Shown: piece by piece, positions 1 to 5,854 of the stretch
How the letters are laid out: each line of letters opens with the position of its first letter
Numbering within the stretch: position 1 is the first letter of the stretch
Origin: Herbaspirillum sp. YR522
Lineage (GTDB): Bacteria > Pseudomonadota > Gammaproteobacteria > Burkholderiales > Burkholderiaceae_D
Assembly (NCBI RefSeq): GCF_000282575.1
Contig: NZ_AKJA01000048.1
Span: 1 to 34,029, forward strand
Direction of reading: 5' to 3'
DNA length: 34,029 nt
Notes under the pieces: model-generated
Databases searched by the model: none
What the model was told of the DNA's origin: nothing
What the model saw: the letters and a program-made list of their open reading frames with translations, nothing else
Made by a program: the position numbers and the translations under genes

Positions 1-6
1 CTGGTT

Positions 7-375
7 TTAAGGGAGGATTACCTTACCACCCTTCAGCACGCCGGCAGTCTCCAGCTCGAAACCTGCCACCTCGGTGAGATCACGATAGAACTCTAGGATC
101 TCCCGTGGTTGAACCACGTTGTAGCGGCTGGATACCACCGACAACGGAGCCTGTGTATCGGAACGATAGAGGACCTTCTTTTCGGAATATTGGATTCCCG
201 ACTTCTTGGAATCGCCGACCTCCGCATGGAATACAACCGGTGCTTCCATGATCTGCCAATCCATGCCTGCCTGAGATGCCCAGATTTCTATTGGCTGCTT
301 TTCGGAGAGGCGATTTCCGATGCCATGCCACGGAGGATCGTTCACATAGGCCATTTTCTCAACGAGATGTGTCAT
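7..375 (-). pseudogene. DUF932 phage/plasmid-like protein, C-terminally truncated
   Basis: The 122-residue product begins with MTHLVEKMAYV and carries the W-H-G-I-G motif near residue 17 typical of DUF932 (phage/plasmid TIGR03299-like) proteins. It continues through the S-S-R-Y-N-V-V-Q segment and the L-K-G-G-K motif. Family members are usually around 300 residues, but here a stop follows only four residues after the L-K-G-G-K, so more than half of the usual protein is missing. A frameshift just upstream of position 9 is the simplest explanation; the rest of the gene would lie left of the window. The start is supported by a Shine-Dalgarno AAGGAAG just upstream of the ATG at 375. The role of DUF932 proteins is not established; they are common on phages, plasmids and islands. 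Confidence 0.7.
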
Positions 376-399
376 TACACTTCCTTTCGGATTGAATAG

Positions 400-435
400 G
401 CGTAAGGGGACCGCCGCCAGATCGGCGGATTACGC
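400..435 (-). other. Two-stage stem-loop in the leader of the DUF932 gene
   Basis: The outer arms GCGTAA (400-405) and TTACGC (430-435) and the inner arms CCGCCG (411-416) and CGGCGG (423-428) are perfectly complementary, with a six-base loop. The structure lies 25 to 60 bases upstream of the DUF932 start. No U-tract follows on either strand, so a standard intrinsic terminator is unlikely. It may be an attenuator, an mRNA-stability element or a protein-binding site; this is inference. Confidence 0.5.
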
Positions 436-497
436 TTAGGTTTAGATGGGATGATTGTTCGACCGAATGGCCAGAGAGGGAGAGAATTGCTAAGTAC

Positions 498-614
498 TTA
501 TGCGGCTGCGGCTTGGTCGCCCGAGTCCCTGAGGATTTCGACGATCATGCTTACAACAACGACCAGAACCTTGATGGCCACGACAACCAGCCATTGCTTG
601 AATGAGAAATTCAT
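498..614 (-). CDS. Small membrane protein, 38 aa
   Basis: An ATG at 614 follows an excellent Shine-Dalgarno (AAGGAG, six bases upstream). The frame encodes 38 residues: a short N-terminus MNFSFKQW, one hydrophobic valine-rich helix of about 20 residues (roughly 9-29) and a short polar tail ending in AAAA. I do not recognise the family. It lies between the repressor and the DUF932 gene on the same strand, so it is probably part of that leftward transcription unit. Single-helix proteins of this size are frequent in prophages and islands, where known examples include toxins and superinfection-exclusion proteins, but nothing in the sequence assigns a role. The strong ribosome-binding site is the main reason to call it a gene. 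Confidence 0.6.
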   Translation of the reverse strand: MNFSFKQWLVVVAIKVLVVVVSMIVEILRDSGDQAAAA

Positions 615-732
615 GTCGATCTCCTTGGGAATCAGATGGGTAGTTACTTGTTACCCTTCTTATACCAAGAATGATGCTTATTACTGAAGGCTACGACGTC
701 GGAATTTCATGAATCGTCGTACGCGCCGCGTG

Positions 733-1167
733 CTAGGACTTCCACATCTCCGAATCTATCGAGAGTTGATCAATGAGCTGCGTAATCAAGTAGCGCTGAT
801 GCTCGCTCAGGGACCTGATACGTTCGAGAAGTACCATCTCATCATCCGTGACTGGCATCAAAGGATTTTTCTTCTGTCTGGACTTTGCCCGCTGCTCTGA
901 ATCTGGCCGATCATCCGCAATTCCATAGCGCAGCCACTGTGCCGACACATTCAGCCATTCTGCCAGGGTGTCGATTTTGTCCGCAGTAGGGCGAGCGGTC
1001 CCATTCAGCCATTTCTGGGCCGCCTGAACAGTGATGGATTCACGGGGATGACGCAGGTTGAACTGAATCGACAAATCCGTCGCCGACGAGACCTTCTTGG
1101 GGCTACGCCCAAGGGCCTGCTTTAACCTGGATGCAAACGCTTTCTTTTCGTCAATTTCTCTTGGCAT
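733..1167 (-). CDS. Cro/CI-like helix-turn-helix repressor of the element
   Basis: This 144-residue protein has a basic N-terminus and an XRE-type DNA-binding domain at about residues 8-85, including the segments ITVQAAQKWLNG and PTADKIDTLAEWLNV, which read as the recognition part of a lambda-repressor-like fold. The C-terminal third (about 95-140) is polar and likely forms a dimerisation helix. There is no LexA-type peptidase domain, so it is not a self-cleaving CI repressor. I took the ATG at 1167; a TTG at 1185 would add six residues, and neither has a clear Shine-Dalgarno. It is divergent from the operon starting at 1284, and two palindromes lie between them, so it probably represses that operon and itself. 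The phage-like context supports a lysogeny or maintenance regulator. Confidence 0.75.
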   Translation of the reverse strand: MPREIDEKKAFASRLKQALGRSPKKVSSATDLSIQFNLRHPRESITVQAAQKWLNGTARPTADKIDTLAEWLNVSAQWLRYGIADDRPDSEQRAKSRQKKNPLMPVTDDEMVLLERIRSLSEHQRYLITQLIDQLSIDSEMWKS

Positions 1168-1202
1168 CCGGCGAGTGTGGAACAACGCCGGTTGGATTTA
1201 TA

Positions 1203-1262
1203 AACTGTTCAGTTGTTGTAAAATACTATTCGGTTTAATGCAGCAACTACAAACTGACAGTT
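1203..1262. promoter_or_regulatory. Divergent control region with two palindromic operators
   Basis: Two near-identical dyads stand 49 bases apart: AACTGTTCAGTT (1203-1214, perfect) and AACTGACAGTT (1252-1262, perfect with one central base). The flanks are also similar when one site is inverted (ACAAC/ACTAC before AACTG). They sit between the repressor and the divergent operon. A leftward promoter with TTGTAG (-35) and TAGTAT (-10) can be read between the two sites. The arrangement is that of a phage-type switch in which the 733-1167 repressor binds both sites; that binding is inferred. Confidence 0.6.
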
Positions 1263-1283
1263 CTCAGCCAAAGGACGCAAAAG

Positions 1284-1457
1284 ATGACGACTAACAGCCG
1301 TGACGAGGATGGCGCTCAAGAGAAGGATAAGAGCGGAAAAGGCTTCAAGGACTTTGCCAAGGAGCTTGGCGGTGCAACTACGTTTGCTTTCTTTATCGGA
1401 CTAGCTGGCGCTCTCGCCCAGGTCCTCGTTGAAAGCATGCGCAATAAGGGGAGGTGA
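1284..1457 (+). CDS. Small membrane protein, 57 aa
   Basis: The ATG at 1284 lies just after the operator pair, with a modest Shine-Dalgarno (AAAGGA). The product has a highly charged N-terminal 28 residues (many D, E and K) followed by one hydrophobic segment at about residues 31-50 with the A-F-F-I-G-L-A-G-A-L-A core, and a short basic tail ending NKGR. That fits a single-pass inner-membrane protein with a cytoplasmic charged N-terminus. It is the first gene of a three-gene operon; the next gene starts 3 bases after its stop. I do not recognise the family. Expression from the repressor-controlled divergent promoter is inferred from position. Confidence 0.65.
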   Translation: MTTNSRDEDGAQEKDKSGKGFKDFAKELGGATTFAFFIGLAGALAQVLVESMRNKGR

Positions 1458-1460
1458 ACA

Positions 1461-1682
1461 GTGGGACTGAAAAAATTCTTGAATGCTGGAAACTCTGTAA
1501 TTGGGTCGAAATACGACGGCACAGTCAAACCCTTGAGCGAGATGTCCGAGGCGGCACAGAAGAGAAATGGCTACACCGATGCAAACGGCTATTTCACCGA
1601 ACTGGGCTATGACCGCATGACCTCTGTGGATGACAAGAAGCTACATGCCGGGTGGAAGGCAAGACTGAGGAGCGGCGAGTGA
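1461..1682 (+). CDS. Hypothetical protein, 73 aa
   Basis: A GTG start at 1461 is preceded by a strong Shine-Dalgarno (GGGGAGG, about six bases upstream) that lies inside the end of the previous gene, so the two are translationally close. The product is soluble and mixed-charge, begins MGLKKFLNAGNSVIG and has several aromatic residues in the N-G-Y-T/N-G-Y-F repeat-like segment around residues 36-45. There is no signal peptide or membrane helix, and no family is recognised. It is the middle gene of the operon and its stop overlaps the GTG of the next gene. Confidence 0.6.
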   Translation: MGLKKFLNAGNSVIGSKYDGTVKPLSEMSEAAQKRNGYTDANGYFTELGYDRMTSVDDKKLHAGWKARLRSGE

Positions 1683-2197
1683 TATCAAAGCTCAAAGTTT
1701 TATCGGTACGAGTTAAGGCAGCCTTGGTCGCTGCCTTAATTCTTTTGGCTATCCTGGCGTTCTTTGCAATACGATACTGGTCGGCATCCACGCCAGATTG
1801 GATAGATGTAGGTCAGGGAGGGCCCGAGAAATTCGAGCAGTTCCCGTACCGGCTAATAGAGCTGACGGGCAATGAGACGATTCCTCGGACCCATGCAGAT
1901 CTCAATGCGCTTACGATGAGCCTTCAGCAAGGCAGATCCATTGGTGCTTGGGTCTACCTGCCTGTGCTCGACTGCTACGCCCCTCAAGTACGATCTGGGA
2001 TGCCCACAGTGATGTGCCAGTCATCGAATAATGCGGATGTGTACATTGCTGCAAATGATAACGTTCGTGAAGTACTGTTAAGCCTTAAGCGACGGGGGAA
2101 GGTAGCTGCAGTCAAAGGGCGAGCGAGAGGGTTGTACGTTGACACTCCCGTGATATGGGTCATTGATCCGTATTTGAAGGCAGCTACCGCTAACTAG
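1679..2197 (+). CDS. Membrane-anchored protein of unknown function, 172 aa
   Basis: The GTG at 1679 overlaps the stop codon of the upstream gene and follows a GAGGAG Shine-Dalgarno, so I prefer it to an in-frame GTG at 1652. A basic N-terminus (ISKLKVLSVRVK) is followed by one hydrophobic helix at about residues 13-33, then a domain of about 135 residues that would face the periplasm. That domain has two cysteines (about C99 and C113) that could pair. The pattern fits a bitopic inner-membrane protein. The family is not recognised. As the last gene of an operon next to the integrase it sits where prophages often keep lysogeny-expressed cargo, but no function can be assigned. Its end is only 9 bases from the convergent integrase stop. 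Confidence 0.65.
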   Translation: MISKLKVLSVRVKAALVAALILLAILAFFAIRYWSASTPDWIDVGQGGPEKFEQFPYRLIELTGNETIPRTHADLNALTMSLQQGRSIGAWVYLPVLDCYAPQVRSGMPTVMCQSSNNADVYIAANDNVREVLLSLKRRGKVAAVKGRARGLYVDTPVIWVIDPYLKAATAN

Positions 2198-2206
2198 AGA
2201 AGCAGC

Positions 2207-3427
2207 TCAGCTTTTGGATGAAAAATTATCAGCGATGTCGGTGCTCGAGGAAATGGGAGTTGTCGCAGCTTGCATGATGGCCTCAACTGCCTTGTTCACG
2301 CTCTCTCGAATCGGATCGCTGTCAAGGCGAGCGTAAATCTGTGTCGTTGCGACGTTTTTGTGGCCGAGGGTTTTGCCAATAATAACGAGAGAGCTGCCAG
2401 TCTTCGCTTGCCAGCTCCCAAGCGTGCGGCGTAGGTCGTGAATCCGCAGATTACTCAAGTTCGCTCTAGAGAGTACGCGCTCCCATCCGCTCTTCGGTTC
2501 TACCAGGTGCCCCTTCTTACCTGTACCGGGGAAGACAAACTTATCGGAGTCTTTCTTTTTTGTCTTCCGCTCTTCCAGGACTCTAATTGCTTCGGGAGGA
2601 AGGGGGACAGTCATTGCTTCACCGTTTTTCGTCCGCTCGATTCGCCATTCGGCTCTTGCTAAATGAATGTCTTTCCACTCCATTGAAAGGACATTTGAAC
2701 GCCGCATGCCGGTAAGCAAAGACAGTAAAAAATAATCTCGGATGGTCGGGTTTTCCTCCGCTGCAAGAGCTGTGAAGAACCGAGGAATTTCGTCTCCCTG
2801 CAAAAAACGATCTCGACTTTTCTCACGGTTTCGGCGCAATCCGGAGGCTGGATTTGCATCGGCTCTCCCGGCGTTGATGGCCCAGCCGAAGACGCTGGAG
2901 ACCAGCGCAAGAACCCGATTAGCTACCGTCGGATGTCCTGCATTGGTTATATCGCCATGGAGGGTGGACAGCGAATTGCGGTCCACTGCCTTTATTTTCT
3001 TGCTGGCAAGCGGCTTCTTTAAGTATTGATTGAAGCGTTGGACATCCTCTTCCCATGTGCGCTTATTGGGCTTAGCGTGACGCTCAATGTATTCGTCAAA
3101 AAGTTCTCCGAATGTCGGTTCTGCCTTATGTGCCCGCTTCACCTCGGCGGGGTTGTCTCCGTTCGCAATAGAGGCGCTGATTAGAGCAGCTTGTTTGCGG
3201 GCTTGCTCGAGCGTCATGAGCGGGAAGCGCCCAAGCGTTACCCTGTCCGGATTCCCTCCATTCATACGCCGAAATACGCAAAACGTCTTGGTCCCAGTGG
3301 AAGTGACTCTGAGTTGCAACCCCGAGGCTTTCTTGTTTGTGTCGTGATACGTCACTCGACCTTTTTCAGGTGGAGCGATCGCTTCAATCGTTTCTTTCGT
3401 AAAGTTGATTCTGTTCGACGTTGGCAT
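2207..3427 (-). CDS. Tyrosine-type site-specific recombinase (P4-like integrase)
   Basis: The 406-residue protein has the N-terminal DUF4102-type arm-binding region (about 1-90, with the G-L-Q-L-R-V and L-G-R-F-P motifs), a SAM-like core-binding domain (about 105-195) and a C-terminal catalytic domain. The catalytic residues are visible: Arg in L-L-T-G-M-R-R, the Lys in R-T-K-N-G, H-D-L-R-R, L-G-H-K and the nucleophile Tyr in T-T-Q-I-Y-A-R-L. All are intact and the length is normal for the family, so it is probably active. It would integrate and excise the element at the tRNA-Met attachment site, whose copy lies 143 bases upstream of its start (ATG at 3427). Two GGGTTACA repeats just upstream may be arm-type binding sites. 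Confidence 0.93.
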   Translation of the reverse strand: MPTSNRINFTKETIEAIAPPEKGRVTYHDTNKKASGLQLRVTSTGTKTFCVFRRMNGGNPDRVTLGRFPLMTLEQARKQAALISASIANGDNPAEVKRAHKAEPTFGELFDEYIERHAKPNKRTWEEDVQRFNQYLKKPLASKKIKAVDRNSLSTLHGDITNAGHPTVANRVLALVSSVFGWAINAGRADANPASGLRRNREKSRDRFLQGDEIPRFFTALAAEENPTIRDYFLLSLLTGMRRSNVLSMEWKDIHLARAEWRIERTKNGEAMTVPLPPEAIRVLEERKTKKKDSDKFVFPGTGKKGHLVEPKSGWERVLSRANLSNLRIHDLRRTLGSWQAKTGSSLVIIGKTLGHKNVATTQIYARLDSDPIRESVNKAVEAIMQAATTPISSSTDIADNFSSKS

Positions 3428-3434
3428 ATGGTCA

Positions 3435-3453
3435 GGGTTACATTGGGGTTACA
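3435..3453 (+). repeat. GGGTTACA direct repeats, candidate integrase arm sites
   Basis: Two copies of GGGTTACA (3435-3442 and 3446-3453) lie 11 bases apart, about one helical turn, between the integrase start and the attachment core. Repeats in this position are typical of arm-type sites for P4-like integrases. They may also overlap the integrase promoter, which would give autoregulation. Only the repeat and its position are seen; binding is inferred. Confidence 0.45.
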
Positions 3454-3569
3454 GAGCTTGCCAAATTTAACCATATTTCGTCGTCTCTTATCAATCGAAA
3501 ATTATTGCAAGTGATTGATTTGTATAGGTAGATATGCGGTCGTCAAGGAATATCAAATCATAAACCCTA

Positions 3570-3617
3570 GGACTCATAATCCGTTGGTGCCGTGTTCGAC
3601 TCACGGGGGGGCCACCA
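3570..3617 (+). other. Attachment site: 3' half of an elongator tRNA-Met gene
   Basis: The 48 bases begin in the anticodon stem (GGA), contain the loop CTCATAA with anticodon CAT, then variable loop TTGGTG, a T-arm CCGTG-TTCGACT-CACGG, and the acceptor 3' strand GGGGGCC followed by ACCA. No D-arm or 5' acceptor strand precedes it: the sequence upstream is element DNA. It is therefore a 3' fragment, not a functional tRNA. The match to tRNA-Met starts at about 3570, which marks the left limit of the attachment core. A complete tRNA-Met is predicted at the other end of the element. Confidence 0.85.
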
Positions 3618-3625
3618 GAATCCAG

Positions 3626-3663
3626 AAGGGCCGCGGACTGATGAAGTCTGCGGCCCTTTTTTT
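3626..3663 (+). terminator. Intrinsic terminator of the former tRNA-Met gene
   Basis: A 14-base stem (3626-3639 with 3645-3658, one G-T pair) closes a five-base loop GATGA and runs into seven T residues (3657-3663). It starts 9 bases after the tRNA CCA end. This was most likely the terminator of the tRNA-Met gene before the element inserted. Confidence 0.85.
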
Positions 3664-3695
3664 CTGCATGTCGAAACAACTTAAATGCTGCAGCA

Positions 3696-3910
3696 ATGCT
3701 GGATATCCCAGCCCTGTTCGACCAATTGACCGCGGAGTTCGGCGCAGATGTGCTGCGACGAGAGACTTATCAAAACGCACTGCCGCAGTCTGCGTTTATT
3801 TCTGCGCTCGCATTGGACACCGGGTATGAAGACCCGGCTGTGGGATTTGTTAGCCGCCTGACGCGAGCAAGTTTGGCCGGCCCATCGCGAAAATTCCCTC
3901 TGTCGAAGAA
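3696..3910 (+). pseudogene. Possible decayed C-terminal piece of an AraC-family regulator
   Basis: Between the tRNA terminator (3663) and the LprI-like gene (3936) no intact gene is seen. One frame on the + strand has the segment ALALDTGYEDPA, then FVSRL and a trailing GPSRKF. This resembles the second helix-turn-helix of AraC-type proteins, where a pattern like I-A-x-x-x-G-Y-x-S-P-S-x-F-x-x-x-F is usual and ends in P-x-x-Y/F. The normal N-terminal part and the first helix-turn-helix are absent. I read it as a remnant; chance resemblance remains quite possible. Confidence 0.3.
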
Positions 3911-3935
3911 TGCAGCATGCCATCTCCTGGTCTTC

Positions 3936-4328
3936 TCAGAAGGCGGGGCATTCCAAGTCTCCCTCCTTGCAACGATCGAGCGCCTTCAATTCCTTGACGC
4001 GGACCGCCGTCTTGGCCGCCTTGCAGTTGGCCAATACCATGGAATAAGCCGATCCGCCTTCGGTGGCCGATGCTTCGAAGGCGCAGGCCTTGTCCCGAAA
4101 GACAATCCAGGCCTGCTGTGCGTCGGTCAGTTGCTTTTTCTGCCGGTCGTTGAGCTTCTTGCGATATTGGCCATAGGTCCGGTTCAGCGCCGCATCCTGT
4201 TGCGCAAATTGCCTTGAGGCGCACTGGTTCAGCATGCCTTGAGTCGTCGCGCCAGCGCAATCGTCCGCCGCCGCGGAAAAACTCATGAGCCACAGCGCGG
4301 TGCCAATCAGGGGATACACCGTCCTCAT
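3936..4328 (-). CDS. LprI/DUF1311-family periplasmic protein
   Basis: The 130-residue protein has a signal peptide (MRTVYPLIGTALWLMSFSAAA, cleavage near residue 21) and the DUF1311 (LprI, lysozyme-inhibitor-like) pattern. It has four or more cysteines, the M-L-N-Q-C-A segment, A-L-N-R-T-Y at about 47-52, L-x-x-A-Q-Q-A-W-I-x-F-R-D near 67-79, then A-C-x-F-E and a last C-K. It would act in the periplasm. Some family members inhibit lysozyme, but most are untested. The ATG at 4328 follows a GAGGAAG Shine-Dalgarno. It is a monocistronic gene, convergent with the element. Confidence 0.85.
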   Translation of the reverse strand: MRTVYPLIGTALWLMSFSAAADDCAGATTQGMLNQCASRQFAQQDAALNRTYGQYRKKLNDRQKKQLTDAQQAWIVFRDKACAFEASATEGGSAYSMVLANCKAAKTAVRVKELKALDRCKEGDLECPAF

Positions 4329-4768
4329 TTCTTCCTCTCGTTGGTGATCTGCGTGGCCACGGCAACTGTTGCCGGTGCCAGCTGAATATCCGTCCTGCGC
4401 CCGGCCGATGAGTTCCCGTCATGCGCAGCGCAACAAGCCAACCGATGGCCAAGTAAGCGCCAAGTTTCTTGTCGAACATTGTTGCGGGCATCGCCGTCTC
4501 GATGCAGACAATCATCCTGGCCGGCTAAGCACAACAACAAAAATACTGTATTTATATACAGTTATTTTGATACCATTACTCCATCCCATGAGAAATCGAT
4601 GCCAGTCGCGACGAATTGGATCGGGCTCATGCAACTGATTAGTCCAGATGACTCCTCGTGCTCACCCGCTTGGTAAATGGTCGCATCGAGTATCCGCCCG
4701 GCTGAACCGATAGAGAAAGCTTGCCTGTGGGTGTGTCGTCTTGCCACCTGCCGTCACCAGACACCGAT
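4329..4768. other. 440-bp intergenic region with a LexA box and no supported gene
   Basis: I find no convincing gene between the LprI-like gene and the NA37 gene. It contains the LexA box at 4546-4561. On the + strand 4599-4676 encodes a 25-residue peptide (MPVATNWIG...) with only a weak Shine-Dalgarno, and on the - strand 4747-4562 stays open for 61 codons; neither has support beyond being open. Confidence 0.6.
4546..4561. promoter_or_regulatory. LexA (SOS) box
   Basis: CTGTATTTATATACAG matches the CTGT-N8-ACAG SOS box exactly, with an all-A/T centre and the flanks TA and TTA that strong boxes show. It lies 207 bases upstream of the NA37 start at 4769 and 218 bases upstream of the divergent LprI-like start at 4328. 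The NA37 operon is the more likely target because the other gene has a housekeeping-type leader, but the distance is long for either gene and an unannotated short transcript could be the target. LexA regulation is inferred from the motif. Confidence 0.7.
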
Positions 4769-5851
4769 ATGACCATACGACTCAACCATAGCGTGATCCA
4801 CGGGTTTGCCAAGCACGCCGGGCAACGTACCGCGCAGCTCATCAAGAAGGACCAGCCGCTGGATAACACCCTGCCGGCCGTGTTGTCGCTGGTCGAGGGC
4901 ATGGTCGATCTGTTCGGCAAGCGCGAGAGCCGCCAGGTCTGGGGACGGTTCATGCCAAGCCATGCACAGGCGTGCTTTCCGCTGCGCTTTGCGGGATATG
5001 CGGCGGCTGCGCCCGGCGCCGAGGACTTTCTCGCCCTGTCGTGCGTCATCGTCGATGAGATCGCACGCCTGGCCATCGAGCGGCAGGCCGCCACCGGCGG
5101 TCACATCCTGTGCGCGGACTATGTGACCAGCGACCGCCAGCCGCGCTTCATCGTGGCGATGATCAAGCAACGCAGCGGCCTGCTGTTGAATAACGAACTG
5201 GTACCGCAAAACATCACCGAGATCGATATGTCCAAGCTTCATCAGGCCGCGCTCATTCGCGTCGATGAGTTCCTGGCCGGCGCGGCACAGGTGCCAGCGG
5301 ATGATGTCGATTATTTGTCATTCGTGGCGAAGGCGGCCGACGGGTCGTCGGCCTATTTCAAAACGGCGCTGGGATGTGCCGTGGGTGTGTCGCCGGGCAC
5401 CGCCACAATGCGACTCTATAAGGCGGTTGATGTTCTTTTCTTCGAGAACGCGGCCTTGAATCCCTACCGGCGCGGCGCAAAGGAAAGCCTGACGCAATAT
5501 ATGTCGCAGCAGCTTGCCGCTCGTGCGCAGGTGACGATGGATGAAGTGAAGGCCGTACTCGATCGCGTCGTACCCCGGCATCTTTGCCCTCAACTGCAAG
5601 ACGTCGCGCAAGTGCTCAATGGCGAGCGTTTCAAGGTGCCCGGATCGTTTCATGTAAAGGAAAGCGTGGTGAAGAACCATAGCAAGGTCACGTTGGACAA
5701 TGGCCGCATCTGCCTGAAGTTCGACAGGGCCATGCTCGGGCAGCAGCCCCAGTCCGAGCTGTTGTTCGACGAGCCGGCACGCAAGCTGGTGATCCAGAAC
5801 CTGAACGACGACATGATCGCCAAATTGCGCAATACCCTCGAGGGCCGCTGA
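4769..5851 (+). CDS. NA37/YejK-family nucleoid-associated protein
   Basis: The 360-residue protein fits the NA37 family (37-kDa nucleoid-associated protein, NdpA/YejK). It has an N-terminal region ending in L-V-E-G-M-V-D-L-F near residue 45, the middle stretch with L-L-N-N-E-L-V-P-Q-N-I-T-E-I-D (about 138-152), and the D-Y-L-S-F-V segment followed by A-Y-F-K-T-A-L-G-C. The C-terminus reads as a beta-rich domain with F-D-R-A-M-L and L-L-F-D-E-P. Family members bind the nucleoid; the molecular role is poorly known. I chose ATG at 4769; an in-frame TTG at 4721 would add 16 residues. Only 3 bases separate it from the next gene, so the two are co-translated. A LexA box lies upstream. Confidence 0.8.
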   Translation: MTIRLNHSVIHGFAKHAGQRTAQLIKKDQPLDNTLPAVLSLVEGMVDLFGKRESRQVWGRFMPSHAQACFPLRFAGYAAAAPGAEDFLALSCVIVDEIARLAIERQAATGGHILCADYVTSDRQPRFIVAMIKQRSGLLLNNELVPQNITEIDMSKLHQAALIRVDEFLAGAAQVPADDVDYLSFVAKAADGSSAYFKTALGCAVGVSPGTATMRLYKAVDVLFFENAALNPYRRGAKESLTQYMSQQLAARAQVTMDEVKAVLDRVVPRHLCPQLQDVAQVLNGERFKVPGSFHVKESVVKNHSKVTLDNGRICLKFDRAMLGQQPQSELLFDEPARKLVIQNLNDDMIAKLRNTLEGR

Positions 5852-5854
5852 TAC

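Larger units (their letters stand above)
1..3617. mobile_element. Right end of an integrated genetic element (prophage or genomic island) in tRNA-Met
   Basis: The stretch is visibly AT-richer than the rest of the window. It holds a DUF932-type phage/plasmid protein, several very small membrane proteins, a Cro/CI-like repressor and a P4-like tyrosine integrase that points away from a duplicated tRNA 3' end. Integration into the 3' half of a tRNA gene leaves an intact tRNA at one end and a 3' fragment at the other. The fragment lies at 3570-3617, so this is the fragment end and the intact tRNA-Met should lie beyond the left edge of the window. Whether it is a prophage, a satellite or an island cannot be told, because no structural or conjugation genes are visible here. 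Confidence 0.8.

Noticed and set aside
2207..3427. Possible transposase or insertion sequence end near the integrase
   Set aside because: No terminal inverted repeats or target duplications are seen. The enzyme has the full tyrosine recombinase R-K-H-R-H-Y set.
3570..3617. Functional tRNA gene
   Set aside because: The D-arm, the 5' half of the anticodon stem and the 5' acceptor strand are missing, so it cannot fold as a tRNA.
4562..4747. 61-codon open frame on the - strand ending at the LexA box
   Set aside because: The composition is somewhat protein-like but there is no good Shine-Dalgarno and I recognise no family. It also lies on the wrong side of the LexA box to be its target.
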